64,000 bases of DNA. Source: Microbacterium terricola (GTDB taxonomy: Bacteria; Actinomycetota; Actinomycetes; Actinomycetales; Microbacteriaceae). This document shows, piece by piece, positions 34,782 through 43,587 of the stretch. Location: assembly GCF_027943945.1 (NCBI RefSeq), contig NZ_AP027141.1, forward strand, positions 310,001 to 374,000, in the 5' to 3' direction. The notes under the pieces were generated by a model. That model searched no databases. It was not told the origin of the DNA and worked only from the letters and a program-made list of their open reading frames with translations. Position 1 is the first letter of the stretch, and every line of letters starts with the position of its first letter. A program made the translations under genes and the position numbers.

Positions 34782-36116
34782 ATGAGGCTCGGCGACGAGA
34801 TCCGCGACCGCTCTCCGCAGGGCATCGCGGGCGTCATCGCCCGGCTGATCACCGAGGGCGTGCTCGTCTCGGGAGATCGCCTGCCGACCGTCCGCGACCT
34901 GGCGGCGGAGCTGATGGTGAGCCCCGCGACGGTGAGCGCCGCCTGGCAGGCGCTGGCTCGGACCGGCATGATCGTCTCGCGCGGGCGGGCGGGCACCTTC
35001 GTGCGCGGGATGCGGCGGGACTGGCTCACCCGGCGGGTGAACGGCCTGTCGGCCCATGCGGGCGAGTGGCGCCTCGATCTGTCGCTCGGCACGCCCGACC
35101 CGGCCCTGCTGCCGTCGCTGAAGACGGCCTTCTCGCACGTGTCGCTGCGGGCAGACACCGGCCGGTACCACGACCTCCCTGTGCTGCCGGAGCTCGCGGC
35201 CCTGCTCGAGCGCACCTGGCCCTCCCGCGCCGGGGCGATCACCGTGGTGGACGGCGCACTGGACGGCATCTCCCGCACGCTCGAGCAGGTGGTGCGCTTC
35301 GGCGACCGCGTCGCCGTGGAGTCCCCCGGCTTCCCCTACTTCTTCGACCTGATCGATGCGCTCGGGGCCGAGGCCGTTCCACTCAGGCTCGACGACGAGG
35401 GGGTGCTGCCCGGCTCCCTCGCGCACGCCCTGAGCGAGCGCCCGACCGCCGTGATCCTGCAGCCGCGCGCCCACAACCCGACCGGAGCGTCCATGTCGGC
35501 CGAGCGCGCCCGCCGCCTGGCGGGGGTGATCGGGGCTGCGCGCGACGGCGACCGCGTCGTCGTGATCGAAGACGACCATTCCGGCCTCATCTCGATGGCA
35601 CCCGATGTCACCCTGGGGCGCTGGCTGCCCGACCAGGTGGTGCACGTGCGCAGCTTCTCGAAATCGCACGGGCCGGACCTGCGCATCGCGGCGCTCGGCG
35701 GGCCCGCCCGCATCGTCGAGCGGATCGTGGCGCGCCGGATGCTCGGGCCCGGCTGGACTTCCCGGCTGCTGCAGACGGTGCTGCTGGACATGCTCACCGA
35801 CCGTGGCGCGGTCGCGGCCGTCCGCGTGGCGCGGCTCGCGTACCGCGATCGGGAGGAGGCGCTGGTGAGCGCGCTGCGGCGCGAGGGCGTGCAGGTGCCC
35901 CACCCTGACGGACTGAACCTCTGGCTGCCGGTCGCCGACGAGCGAGCGGCAGCCGTGCACCTGGCCACCGCGGGCATCGCCGTGGCGGCCGGTGCGCCCT
36001 TCGTGGTCGGCGACCACGTCGCCCCGCACGTGCGGGTCACCTCGGGGATGGTCGCCGCCGACGCGGCGGACGTCGCCAGAGAGCTGGCGAGGGCGTCCCG
36101 CGCCGCGCCCCGCTGA
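34782..36116 (+). CDS. MocR-type regulator (GntR helix-turn-helix fused to aminotransferase domain)
   Basis: A 444-residue fusion. Residues ~10-75 form a GntR-type winged helix (GIAGVIARLITEGVLVSGDRLPTVRDLAAELMVSPATVSAAWQALARTGMI). Residues ~95-440 form a fold-type I aminotransferase domain with IEDDHSG and the PLP Lys in VRSFSKSHGPDLR. Such proteins bind PLP with an amino compound and act as activators or repressors. It is divergent from the pyrimidine catabolic operon, whose intermediate beta-alanine is a natural ligand candidate (inference). The start is ATG 34782, which gives an intact GntR domain. Confidence 0.87.
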   Translation: MRLGDEIRDRSPQGIAGVIARLITEGVLVSGDRLPTVRDLAAELMVSPATVSAAWQALARTGMIVSRGRAGTFVRGMRRDWLTRRVNGLSAHAGEWRLDLSLGTPDPALLPSLKTAFSHVSLRADTGRYHDLPVLPELAALLERTWPSRAGAITVVDGALDGISRTLEQVVRFGDRVAVESPGFPYFFDLIDALGAEAVPLRLDDEGVLPGSLAHALSERPTAVILQPRAHNPTGASMSAERARRLAGVIGAARDGDRVVVIEDDHSGLISMAPDVTLGRWLPDQVVHVRSFSKSHGPDLRIAALGGPARIVERIVARRMLGPGWTSRLLQTVLLDMLTDRGAVAAVRVARLAYRDREEALVSALRREGVQVPHPDGLNLWLPVADERAAAVHLATAGIAVAAGAPFVVGDHVAPHVRVTSGMVAADAADVARELARASRAAPR

Positions 36117-36157
36117 GATACATCGCGCGGCGGATGCCGTGGGCAGCGGCGTCCGCG

Positions 36158-36169
36158 TAGCGTGAAGGA
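36158..36169 (+). promoter_or_regulatory. Leaderless -10 box (histidine kinase)
   Basis: TAGCGT at 36158-36163 lies six bases before GTG 36170. The preceding GCGTCCGCG is nearly the same as the GCGTCCG in front of the TAGCGT of the ABC transporter gene at 38833. Confidence 0.45.
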
Positions 36170-37318
36170 GTGTTCCGCCCCCTGAAGACGTACCAGCTCG
36201 TCATCGATCTCGTGGTGGCCGTGGTGTTCTTCTGCGCGGCCGGGCTGCTCGCCGGCGCGGCCACGGGCTCGCGGACCGACCTGCTGATCGCCCTCATGAT
36301 GGCGGCGGCGCTCGCCGTGCGCCGGCTGTCGCCGCCGCTCTCGCTCGGGATCGCCTGGGCCGGGGCGATCGCGCAGATGCTGATCGGCCTCGACCCGATC
36401 GCGAGCAACCTCGCGATCTTCGCGGTGCTGTTCGCGACCGCCGCGTACGGCACGCGCACGGTGTTCTGGGCGGGCTTCGCGTCGGCGATCGTCGGCGCGA
36501 TCGTGATCACCCTCTACCTGCTGCGCTGGCGCGTGTCGGTGACCGGCTTGTCGTGGGACGCCGTGCCCGCCGCCGCGGCGACGCTCATCGCCGCGCTCTT
36601 CGCGCTCCTGCTGTCGTGGACGGCCGGCGCGCTCGTGCGGGCGGGGATGCGCACCCGCGAGACGCGCGCGGCGCAGGTCCAGGCCGAGGCCGAGACGGTG
36701 GCCGAGCAGGAGCGCGTGCGGATCGCCCGCGACATGCACGACGTCGTCGCCCATTCGCTGGCGGTGGTGATCGCGCAGGCCGATGGTGCGCGGTACGCCG
36801 CCGCAGCCGATCCCGCCGTCGCCGCCGACGCGCTGGCGACGATCTCCACCACGGCCAGGGCGGCGCTCGCCGACGTGCGACTGCTGCTCACGCAGCTGCG
36901 CCACGCGCAGTCCGAGGGCCCCCAGCCCACTCTCGCCGACCTCGAGGCGCTCTACGCGCAGGTGCGGGCGGCCGGGGTCGACCTGCGCGTCGACGTCGAT
37001 CCGGCGCCCGCCGGCGATCCTCCTGCGGCGGTGCAGCTGGCCGCGTACCGGATCCTGCAGGAGGCGCTCACCAACGCCCTGCGCCACGGCGACGGCGCCG
37101 CGGTGGACGTGACGCTGTCGTGGCTGCCCGACCGGGTCGAGCTGTCGGTGCGCAACGGGATCGGGGACCGCGCGGCGACCGATGGACCCCGTGGCGGTCA
37201 TGGACTCATCGGGATGCGCGAGCGCGCTCAGCTGGCCGGCGGGACGCTGGAGGCCGGCGCCCACGACGACGCCTTCGTCGTCCGCGCCACCATCCCGATC
37301 GCCGGGGCGATCCGATGA
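36170..37318 (+). CDS. Sensor histidine kinase (NarL/DesK type, HisKA_3)
   Basis: A 382-residue membrane kinase. Four or five hydrophobic helices fill residues ~10-155 without a large external sensor, so it probably senses the membrane state or an adjacent transporter. The HisKA_3 box ERVRIARDMHDVVAHSLAVV carries the phosphorylated His. The ATPase domain has NALRHGDGAAV (N-box) and GGHGLIGMRERAQLAGG (G-boxes). The GTG start at 36170 follows TAGCGT. The stop overlaps the response regulator start (ATGA). Confidence 0.88.
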   Translation: MFRPLKTYQLVIDLVVAVVFFCAAGLLAGAATGSRTDLLIALMMAAALAVRRLSPPLSLGIAWAGAIAQMLIGLDPIASNLAIFAVLFATAAYGTRTVFWAGFASAIVGAIVITLYLLRWRVSVTGLSWDAVPAAAATLIAALFALLLSWTAGALVRAGMRTRETRAAQVQAEAETVAEQERVRIARDMHDVVAHSLAVVIAQADGARYAAAADPAVAADALATISTTARAALADVRLLLTQLRHAQSEGPQPTLADLEALYAQVRAAGVDLRVDVDPAPAGDPPAAVQLAAYRILQEALTNALRHGDGAAVDVTLSWLPDRVELSVRNGIGDRAATDGPRGGHGLIGMRERAQLAGGTLEAGAHDDAFVVRATIPIAGAIR

Positions 37319-38001
37319 GCGCCGCCGACGCGTCGAGCCCGCACAGCGCGCCCGCACGCGGCACCATCCGGGTCGCCCTGGTTGACGACCAGGCCCTGTT
37401 CCGTGCAGGCATCCGGATGCTCGTTGACTCGCAGCCCGACCTGGAGGTGGTGGCCGAGGCCTCGGACGGCGCCGAGGCGCTCACCGTGATCCGCGCCACC
37501 CGCCCCGACGTCGTGCTGATGGACATCCGCATGCCCGTGATGGACGGGCTGGCGGCGACTGCCGAGCTCCTGGGCGACCCCGAGCCGCCGCGCGTGGTCA
37601 TGCTCACGACCTTCGACCTCGACGAAGCGGCCGCCCGGGCGATCCGGCAGGGGGCCAGCGGGTTCCTGCTCAAGGACGCCGACCCGGAGTTCCTCCTCGC
37701 GGCCATCCGCACGGTGCATGCCGGCTCCGCGGTCATCGCCGCCTCCGCCACCAGGGAGCTGTTCGCCCACTTCGCGGAGGCGACGCCGCGCACCGTGCCC
37801 CCCGCCTACGGCGACCTCACCGAGCGCGAGCGGGAGATCTTCGCGCTCGCGGCGCGCGGGCTGTCCAACGCCGAGATCGCGGCGCGCGAGTTCCTCTCCG
37901 AGGCCACCGTGAAGACGCACATCAGCCGGATCCTCACGAAGCTGGGCCTGCGCGACCGCGTGCAGCTGGTCGTGTTCGCGTTCGAGCACGGCCTCGCCTG
38001 A
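37315..38001 (+). CDS. LuxR/NarL-family response regulator
   Basis: A 228-residue regulator. The receiver domain spans ~residues 18-135: VALVDDQ (acidic pocket), phosphorylated Asp in VVLMDIRMPVMDG, Thr in MLTTFD and Lys in FLLKDADPE. The C-terminal LuxR helix-turn-helix is LTEREREIFALAARGLSNAEI plus EATVKTHISRILTKLGL. It is the partner of the upstream kinase. The likely target is the MacB-type ABC operon 0.8 kb downstream, which has a similar promoter sequence (inference). Confidence 0.9.
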   Translation: MSAADASSPHSAPARGTIRVALVDDQALFRAGIRMLVDSQPDLEVVAEASDGAEALTVIRATRPDVVLMDIRMPVMDGLAATAELLGDPEPPRVVMLTTFDLDEAAARAIRQGASGFLLKDADPEFLLAAIRTVHAGSAVIAASATRELFAHFAEATPRTVPPAYGDLTEREREIFALAARGLSNAEIAAREFLSEATVKTHISRILTKLGLRDRVQLVVFAFEHGLA

Positions 38002-38020
38002 GCACGCGACGACGGGAGGC

Positions 38021-38701
38021 TCAGCGCCCTTCGAGGGCGGCGCGGTGCTTGGCGTAGCGCGGCGCGCCGACCCAGCGCCACAGCATCCGCACCGGCGCCG
38101 GCAGCTCATCGTGCAGGAAGGACTCGCCGCCGTCCGGCTGCGCGGCCAGGATCATGCCGAGGCTGTTCCAGGTCTGTCCCTTCGGCGTCGCCTTGCGGCC
38201 GTGCTCGGCGAACCATTCCGCCTCCTTCTGCGTGATGACCGTCTCCATCACGGGCACGATGTTCTGCTCCTCGTCGGGCAGATGCACGGCGAGCGCGGCG
38301 TTGATGCCCGCCAGCGCGGCGAGCACGTCGGCGGCGTCCGTCGCCGTCGCCGCCCACGGGGCGATCGCCGCGTCGAGGTCGCTGAGCGGCGCGAGGATCG
38401 CCTGATGCTGCTCCTTCATGCGCTCGACGTGGGCGGCGCACCCCGGGGCGCGCTCCTCGAGCGGGGCCCAGAGCCGCTCGTCCTCGCCCTCGTGATGGGC
38501 GTGCAGCCCGGTCGCCAGCAGCCGAAGCTGATCGGCCACCACCGCGGCGTGCGCGGTGTCGCCCGGCGCCACCCCGCGGACGAGGTCCGGCGCCTCGCCG
38601 AAGCCGCGGCGGAAGACCCGGTGGATCATGGCCATGCCGCTGGCGTCGCAGGTCTTCGCGGTGGGTGCGTCGCCGCTGGCGGGCAGGGGAGTCGCGGGCA
38701 T
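38021..38701 (-). CDS. Hemerythrin-like domain protein
   Basis: A 226-residue cytoplasmic protein predicted to be a four-helix bundle with a di-iron site: His in MAMIHRVFRRGF, HAHHEGEDERLW, ERMKEQHQAI and HLPDEEQNIVPVME. Hemerythrin-like proteins bind O2 or NO or react to oxidative stress. A C-terminal extension (~60 residues, with WRWVGAPRYAKH) lies outside the core. The start is ATG 38701 with GAAGGAG five bases before it. It sits on the opposite strand between the two-component system and the ABC operon. Confidence 0.82.
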   Translation of the reverse strand: MPATPLPASGDAPTAKTCDASGMAMIHRVFRRGFGEAPDLVRGVAPGDTAHAAVVADQLRLLATGLHAHHEGEDERLWAPLEERAPGCAAHVERMKEQHQAILAPLSDLDAAIAPWAATATDAADVLAALAGINAALAVHLPDEEQNIVPVMETVITQKEAEWFAEHGRKATPKGQTWNSLGMILAAQPDGGESFLHDELPAPVRMLWRWVGAPRYAKHRAALEGR

Positions 38702-38832
38702 CGGATCTCCTTCGACGATGGGATGCTGGCGCCGAGCGTAGTCCTCGGGGTCGCCCGTCCGACAGGGCAGTGTCATCCCTGCGATGTACGCGGATCGTCC
38801 GCCCGGCCGACGACCGCCGCACGCCGCGTCCG

Positions 38833-38845
38833 TAGCGTCGAAGAC
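38833..38845 (+). promoter_or_regulatory. Near-leaderless -10 box (ABC transporter operon)
   Basis: TAGCGT at 38833-38838, seven bases before ATG 38846, preceded by GCGTCCG. It resembles the histidine kinase promoter at 36150-36163. Confidence 0.4.
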
Positions 38846-39649
38846 ATGGAACTCACATCGACAGACCTGGGGCTCGCCGCCCGGGTGCAGCAGCTCACCA
38901 AGACCTACGGCACCGGAACGGGAGCCGTGCGCGCCCTCGACCAGGTGTCCGTCGGCATCCGCCGCGGCGAGTTCACCGCCATCATGGGGCCGTCCGGCTC
39001 GGGCAAGTCCACACTCATGCACATCATGGCCGGGCTCGACGCGCCCACCACCGGCCGGGCGTGGATCGGCGACACCGACATCACCGACCTCAGCGACCTC
39101 GAGCTCACGATCCTGCGCCGCCGCCGCGTCGGCTTCGTCTTCCAGGCGTTCAACCTGGTGCCCACCCTCGACGCGATCGGCAACATCCTGCTGCCGTTCG
39201 ACCTCGACGGGCGCCGGCCCTCCGCGCTCGAGCGCGCCCGCATCGACGGGCTCGTCGCCACGCTCGGCCTCGCCGACCGGCTGCGGCACCGCCCGCACGA
39301 GCTCAGCGGCGGACAGCAGCAGCGCGTCGCGATCGCCCGGGCGCTGGCCACGAGCCCCGACCTGGTCTTCGCCGACGAGCCCACGGGCAACCTCGACTCC
39401 CGCAGCGGCCGCGAGGTGCTCGCCCTCCTCCAGGCGGCCACCCGCGAGCACGGGCAGTCCATCGCGATGGTCACGCACGACCCGATCGCGGCCAGCCACG
39501 CCGACCGGGTCGTGTTCCTGGGCGACGGGCGGGTGGTGGCCGACAAGCCGCGCCAGAGCGCCGAGGAGATCTCCGCGTACATGCTCGCGTCCGAGCTGGG
39601 CACGGCTGCCGCCGAGCCCGCCGAGCCCGCCGCCGAGGTGCTGTCGTGA
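38846..39649 (+). CDS. ABC transporter ATP-binding protein (MacB/LolD type)
   Basis: A 267-residue ATPase: Walker [11 protein letters not shown]-loop [12 protein letters not shown], signature [15 protein letters not shown], Walker [17 protein letters not shown], switch His in MVTHDP. The NLDSxSG wording is typical of MacB/LolD ATPases that partner FtsX-type permeases. These work by mechanotransmission in export of peptides, antibiotics or lipoproteins. The stop overlaps the permease start (GTGA). Confidence 0.9.
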   Translation: MELTSTDLGLAARVQQLTKTYGTGTGAVRALDQVSVGIRRGEFTAIMGPSGSGKSTLMHIMAGLDAPTTGRAWIGDTDITDLSDLELTILRRRRVGFVFQAFNLVPTLDAIGNILLPFDLDGRRPSALERARIDGLVATLGLADRLRHRPHELSGGQQQRVAIARALATSPDLVFADEPTGNLDSRSGREVLALLQAATREHGQSIAMVTHDPIAASHADRVVFLGDGRVVADKPRQSAEEISAYMLASELGTAAAEPAEPAAEVLS

Positions 39650-41121
39650 CCGCCGTCTCGCTCCCCGCTGCGGGGGCATCCACGGACGACCGATCCGGGA
39701 CGCGGTCGTGGGACTCGCTCGCCTGGCTGCGCGAGCGCGGCATGGGCGCCAGCATCCTGGTCGCCGCCATCTCCACCGCGTTCGGGGTGCTCCTCATCAC
39801 CGTCACCGGCTACATCGGCGCGATGCTGCGCGGCATCCCGGTCTTCGGCACGTCCGAGACGCTGGCGGCGATCGTCGCGATCCTCGGGATGCTGCTGCTC
39901 GCGGTCGCCGTCTACGTCGCCGCGATCGTGACCGCCAACACGTTCTCGACCATCGTCGCGGGGCGCACCAGGCGCATCGCCCTCCTCCGGCTCATCGGCG
40001 CCTCGGCCCGGTCGCAGCGCGCGGAGGTGGCCAGGCAGGGACTCGTGGTCGGCGCGATCGGCGCCTTCACGGGCCTGGTCGTCGGCACGCTCGCGGGCAT
40101 GGCCCTCGTGGCGGTCGTCGACCGGATGGTCGGGCAGGACGTGGCGTACACGGTCGCTCAGCCCGCGCTGCTGTTCCCCGCCGTCGCCGTGGTGCTCACC
40201 ACCTGGGCCGCCGCGTGGGCCGGTTCGCGCCGCGTCCTCACCGTGACGCCGCTGCAGGCGCTCGGGGGCACCGTCGAACCGAGCCGCACCGAGGTGGCCG
40301 GCCGTCGTGGTCGCCACACCGTCGCCATCGTGTTCGCGGTGATCGGGCTCGCGCTGCTCGCCGGCGGGCTCGCCCTCGGCCTCGTCAGCCCGCTCGGCGT
40401 CGTGGTGGCGTTCTTCGGCGGACTCTTCTCCTTCACGGCCCTCACGATGTCGGCCGCCGTCGTCATGCCCCCGCTGCTGCGGCTCACGGGTCGCCTGTTC
40501 GGCCGCTCGACGGTCGCCCGGCTCGCCGCCGAGAACGCCCTCCGGTACCCGGAGCGCTCCAGCCGCATGGCCATCGGCGTGGTGATGGGCGTCGCCCTCG
40601 TGACGATGTTCGCCGTCGCGTCGGAATCCGTGAAGGCGCTCGCCGCCGTGTCCAGCGGGGGAGAGGTGGACCCCGCCTTCGCGCAGATGCTCGACTCGTT
40701 CTCCGCCGTCATGATGGCCCTCGTCGCCGTGAGCGCGGTGATCGCGGCGGTGGGCCTGGTGAACCTCCTCACCATCGGCGTCGTGCAGCGGCGCAGGGAG
40801 CTCGGGATGCTGCGGGCCCTCGGCCTGTCGTCCGCCCAGGTGCGACGGATGGTGCTGCTCGAGGCTGCGCACCTCACGGTCACGGCGCTCGCCTTCGGGC
40901 TCGTGCTCGGCGTCCTCTACGGCTGGATCGCCGCGCAGTCCGTGCTCGGGTCTGTGCCCATTCCGCCGGCCTGGATGGCGCCGACGCTCGTCGCCCCCGC
41001 GATCCCGCTGGTCCCCGTGCTCGTCGTCGTCGCCGCGACGGCCGTGCTCACGCTGGTCGCCGCGGTCGTCCCGACGAGGCTGGCGACCCGGGTGGCGCCG
41101 GTGGAGGCGCTCGCCGAGTAG
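39646..41121 (+). CDS. FtsX-like ABC transporter permease
   Basis: A 491-residue membrane protein. About eight to ten hydrophobic segments are arranged as two FtsX/MacB-type modules ([21 protein letters not shown], and [29 protein letters not shown], the conserved cytoplasmic coupling helix). There is little extracytoplasmic sequence, so a large MacB-type periplasmic domain is absent. The start is GTG 39646, overlapping the ATPase stop. With the upstream kinase/regulator it resembles actinobacterial modules that respond to cell-envelope-active compounds. Confidence 0.87.
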   Translation: MTAVSLPAAGASTDDRSGTRSWDSLAWLRERGMGASILVAAISTAFGVLLITVTGYIGAMLRGIPVFGTSETLAAIVAILGMLLLAVAVYVAAIVTANTFSTIVAGRTRRIALLRLIGASARSQRAEVARQGLVVGAIGAFTGLVVGTLAGMALVAVVDRMVGQDVAYTVAQPALLFPAVAVVLTTWAAAWAGSRRVLTVTPLQALGGTVEPSRTEVAGRRGRHTVAIVFAVIGLALLAGGLALGLVSPLGVVVAFFGGLFSFTALTMSAAVVMPPLLRLTGRLFGRSTVARLAAENALRYPERSSRMAIGVVMGVALVTMFAVASESVKALAAVSSGGEVDPAFAQMLDSFSAVMMALVAVSAVIAAVGLVNLLTIGVVQRRRELGMLRALGLSSAQVRRMVLLEAAHLTVTALAFGLVLGVLYGWIAAQSVLGSVPIPPAWMAPTLVAPAIPLVPVLVVVAATAVLTLVAAVVPTRLATRVAPVEALAE

Positions 41122-41138
41122 TGCCCGCCGGCGCCGGG

Positions 41139-41657
41139 TCAGCTGTCGGGGGCTGAGCCGGCGCCGGCCTCCGGGTCGTGCGCCCAGGTCGGCGCGAGCG
41201 CCGCGATGCGTGAGCCGCGCCACTGCCAGACACCCCAGAGCCCCGGCCAGAGCAGGGGAGCGGCGGTGCCGCCGATCACGAGGCGCTCGCGCCACAGCGT
41301 CTTCGACGGGTCTCGCGGCGCGGGGGAGACGGCCATCTGGTGGTCCCACACGTCCAGGCCGGCGAGCGGCCCGGTCAGCGGGATGCCACTGTCGCGCAGG
41401 ATGCGCACCTTGCCGTGCTGCTCGTCCGCGAAGCGGTGGCTCACGTGGATCAGCTGGCGCCCCACCCGCATCCCCCCGACGGCGAGCTGCACGGGCACGT
41501 CGGCGCCGGGCTCGAGCGCGGTGGGCAGCCCGTCCGGGTCGAGCGGCGCCAGTTCGAGCAGGGGCCCGTAGACCTCGGCGAGGGCGCGGGGGGAGTGCAG
41601 TGCGCGCCATGCGGCGTCCGCATCGCAGTCGATGACGAGCTTCAGCAGGATCCGCAT
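41139..41657 (-). CDS. SRPBCC-like hypothetical protein
   Basis: A 172-residue soluble protein. The N-terminus [34 protein letters not shown] and later WDHQMAVSP look like a START/SRPBCC-type ligand-binding fold, but I cannot name a subfamily. The start is ATG 41657 with TGGAGC directly upstream; an in-frame GTG five codons earlier (41672) is possible. It lies 17 bases after the convergent FtsX gene stop. Confidence 0.6.
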   Translation of the reverse strand: MRILLKLVIDCDADAAWRALHSPRALAEVYGPLLELAPLDPDGLPTALEPGADVPVQLAVGGMRVGRQLIHVSHRFADEQHGKVRILRDSGIPLTGPLAGLDVWDHQMAVSPAPRDPSKTLWRERLVIGGTAAPLLWPGLWGVWQWRGSRIAALAPTWAHDPEAGAGSAPDS

Positions 41658-41700
41658 GCTCCAGTGTCGCACCCGCGTGTGCGCGCCGCCCTGTCGCGCT

Positions 41701-41712
41701 TAGGCTTGCTCG
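41701..41712 (+). promoter_or_regulatory. Leaderless -10 box (ComB-like gene)
   Basis: TAGGCT at 41701-41706, six bases before GTG 41713, without a ribosome site. Confidence 0.45.
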
Positions 41713-42378
41713 GTGCCTTCGTCGCCCGACACCGCCCCGCCGTCCAGCCGGCCGTTCAGCCAGTCGACCTACCAGGTGCGCCTCGAGTGGGGCGTCGACG
41801 GCCTCGCCCGCCTCGCACCGGCCGACGTGGTGGTCGTGGTCGATGTGCTGCGCTTCTCCACGACCGTGACGGATGCCGTCGCCGCCGGCGGCGACGTGCC
41901 CCTCGATGCGGCGGCTCACGCGGTCTCGCTCAACGGGGCCGCGGTCGCCGCGGCCGCCGACCCCGGGGCGACCGTCCTGCTGGGGTGCCTCCGCAATGCC
42001 GCCGCCGTCGCCCGCGCCGTGATGGCCGAGCAGGAGCGCCGCGGCGCGCGCACCAGCATCGCCGTCATCGCGGCCGGCGAGCTCGCGGCGCGCGGCCCCG
42101 CGGGGCCCCTGCGGTTCGCGGTGGAGGACCAGCTCGGCGCCGGAGCGATCATCGACGCGCTCGGCGCCCTCGGCATCGACCACACCGCACCGGAGGCCGC
42201 CGCCGCCGCGGAGAGCTTCCGTGCGCTGCGCGGCGCGGTGCGCCACCTGCTCACCGCGAGCGGCTCCGGACAGGAGCTGCTCGGCCGCGGGCTGCGCGAC
42301 GAGGTGCTGGCGGCAGCATCCGTCGATGCGGTCGACACCGTGCCGGTGCTCCGCGACGGGGTGTTCGTCGCGAGCTGA
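41713..42378 (+). CDS. 2-phosphosulfolactate phosphatase family protein (ComB-like)
   Basis: A 221-residue protein. [24 protein letters not shown] is the strongest match to the ComB family, whose founding member removes phosphate from 2-phosphosulfolactate in coenzyme M synthesis. The [15 protein letters not shown] segment fits the ComB C-terminus. No other coenzyme M gene is visible here and Actinobacteria of this type do not make coenzyme M, so the real substrate is open. The GTG start at 41713 is placed by the leaderless box. Confidence 0.72.
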   Translation: MPSSPDTAPPSSRPFSQSTYQVRLEWGVDGLARLAPADVVVVVDVLRFSTTVTDAVAAGGDVPLDAAAHAVSLNGAAVAAAADPGATVLLGCLRNAAAVARAVMAEQERRGARTSIAVIAAGELAARGPAGPLRFAVEDQLGAGAIIDALGALGIDHTAPEAAAAAESFRALRGAVRHLLTASGSGQELLGRGLRDEVLAAASVDAVDTVPVLRDGVFVAS

Positions 42379-42384
42379 GGACGC

Positions 42385-42873
42385 CTACCGCGGAGTCATC
42401 GCCGCGAGGCGGGTCGCCGTGCTGATCTCGCGGCGACTCCAGGCGAACAGGAAGCGCTGGTCGAACCGCGAGGCGCACTTCGCGCACGAGGTCGGCCGCG
42501 ACACCTTGCGGTGGCGGTAGGCGACGTGCCCGGCCGGGCACACCCCCACCCATGGCGCCAGCTCGGTCGCCGTCTCGCCGTGGTGCGTCGTGCCGCCGAC
42601 GTAGCCGAGGTCGCGGGCGATCGCCTTCCAGCGCTGCCCGTGCCCCGCGTTCGCCCCGGCCAGGGCATGCGCGACCTCGTGCAGGAGCGTCTGATGGTTG
42701 GCGTCATCGTCGTAGCGCGCGGCGAGATAGCGCGAGACGCTGATGCGCTTGCGCGTGTAGTCGCACAGCCCGGCACGCCGCTTGGCGTTGTCGAACCCGA
42801 AGGTCCACGACGCGTCGAGATGGGTGGTGATCAGCGCCTCGGCCCAGCGGCGCACCCGTTGCAATTCCGACAT
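42385..42873 (-). CDS. SprT-like zinc metalloprotease domain protein
   Basis: A 162-residue protein. The zinc motif HEVAHAL lies at about residues 65-71 (TLLHEVAHALAGANAGHG), with a third ligand in the GHGQRWKAIARDLGY segment. The C-terminal zinc ribbon has C-x-GH (VCPAGHVAYRHRK) and CAKC. Relatives (SprT/Spartan) cut protein-DNA crosslinks; a bacterial role is less clear. The start is ATG 42873, six bases after TAACGT (42885-42880), the leaderless pattern. Confidence 0.82.
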   Translation of the reverse strand: MSELQRVRRWAEALITTHLDASWTFGFDNAKRRAGLCDYTRKRISVSRYLAARYDDDANHQTLLHEVAHALAGANAGHGQRWKAIARDLGYVGGTTHHGETATELAPWVGVCPAGHVAYRHRKVSRPTSCAKCASRFDQRFLFAWSRREISTATRLAAMTPR

Positions 42874-42906
42874 GGGTCGACGTTAGAACAAACCTGCGAC
42901 AGTCGC

Positions 42907-43434
42907 TCAGCTGGCGACGGAGGCCCGTGCCCGACGGCGGTCGGCGGCATCGATGGCTTCGAGGGTGGCGGTGAGCGCCCGGTCGTCGGCCCCGGCCTCC
43001 TGCCGCAGGAACAGCGCCCGCTTGAAGTCGGCGCGGGCCTGGTCGTAGTCGCCCGCGGCGAAGTGCACCTTGCCGCGGTGCTGGAAGGCGAACGCGGCGA
43101 TCGCGCTCCATCCCTGGCCCTCAGCCTCGAGTGCGCAGGTGGTCAGCTCCTGGTCCGCGGCCGCATAGGCTCCGCGCACCTGCAGCACCGACGCGTGCAG
43201 GATGCGCGCACGGAGCAGGTCCTTGCGCGTGCCCGCCATGCGAGCCACCCGTACCGACTGCTCGGACAGCACCAGGGCGTCCTCCGAGCGGTCGAGCACC
43301 TTCAGCAGCCACACCCGCTCGAGCAGGGCCGGCAGGCTGCGCTCCTCGCCGATCTCGTCGAGGCGGTCCTTGCACTGGCGGGTGTCCACCTGCTCGTGAA
43401 GGGTGTCGGGGTCATACCCGTGGATGTAGCTCAT
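42907..43434 (-). CDS. Small TPR-like helical protein
   Basis: A 175-residue soluble protein with three or four tetratricopeptide-like helix pairs (SLPALLERVWLLKVLDRSEDALVLSEQ, LLRARILHASVLQVRGAYAAADQEL, AIAAFAFQHRGKVHFAAGDYDQARADFKRAL). Probably an adaptor; no partner domain is attached. The start is ATG 43434 with GAGAGGAG eight bases upstream. It is 33 bases upstream of the SprT-like gene in the same direction, but that gene has its own leaderless promoter. Confidence 0.7.
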   Translation of the reverse strand: MSYIHGYDPDTLHEQVDTRQCKDRLDEIGEERSLPALLERVWLLKVLDRSEDALVLSEQSVRVARMAGTRKDLLRARILHASVLQVRGAYAAADQELTTCALEAEGQGWSAIAAFAFQHRGKVHFAAGDYDQARADFKRALFLRQEAGADDRALTATLEAIDAADRRRARASVAS

Positions 43435-43487
43435 GGCGTCGACTCCTCTCCCCGCGTGCTGCCCTTCCAGTGTGCATCGGCCCCCAT

Positions 43488-43551
43488 CCGTTTACGGACG
43501 GAACACGCCGCGTGCCCTCCCGGCGATGCGGCGTGTCCCGTCCGTAAACGG
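43488..43551. repeat. 24-bp-arm inverted repeat
   Basis: Arms 43488-43511 (CCGTTTACGGACGGAACACG then CCGC) and 43528-43551 are reverse complements at 23 of 24 bases, with a 16-base spacer. It lies in the 153-base gap between the spermidine-synthase-like gene and the TPR gene and is probably a dispersed intergenic element or terminator; I see no gene in this gap. Confidence 0.75.
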
Positions 43552-43587
43552 GTCGGGGCGGGTCGTGACGGGTCGGGACGGCGCGGG

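Noticed and set aside
34766..35908. 380-codon frame overlapping the MocR gene start
   Set aside because: Arg/Ala-rich shadow of the MocR gene in another frame; the 34782 frame has intact GntR and aminotransferase motifs.
36113..36121. GATACATC, reverse complement of the putative sigma -35 motif, near the MocR stop
   Set aside because: No CTC(C/T)TG partner at the right spacing on that strand; treated as chance.
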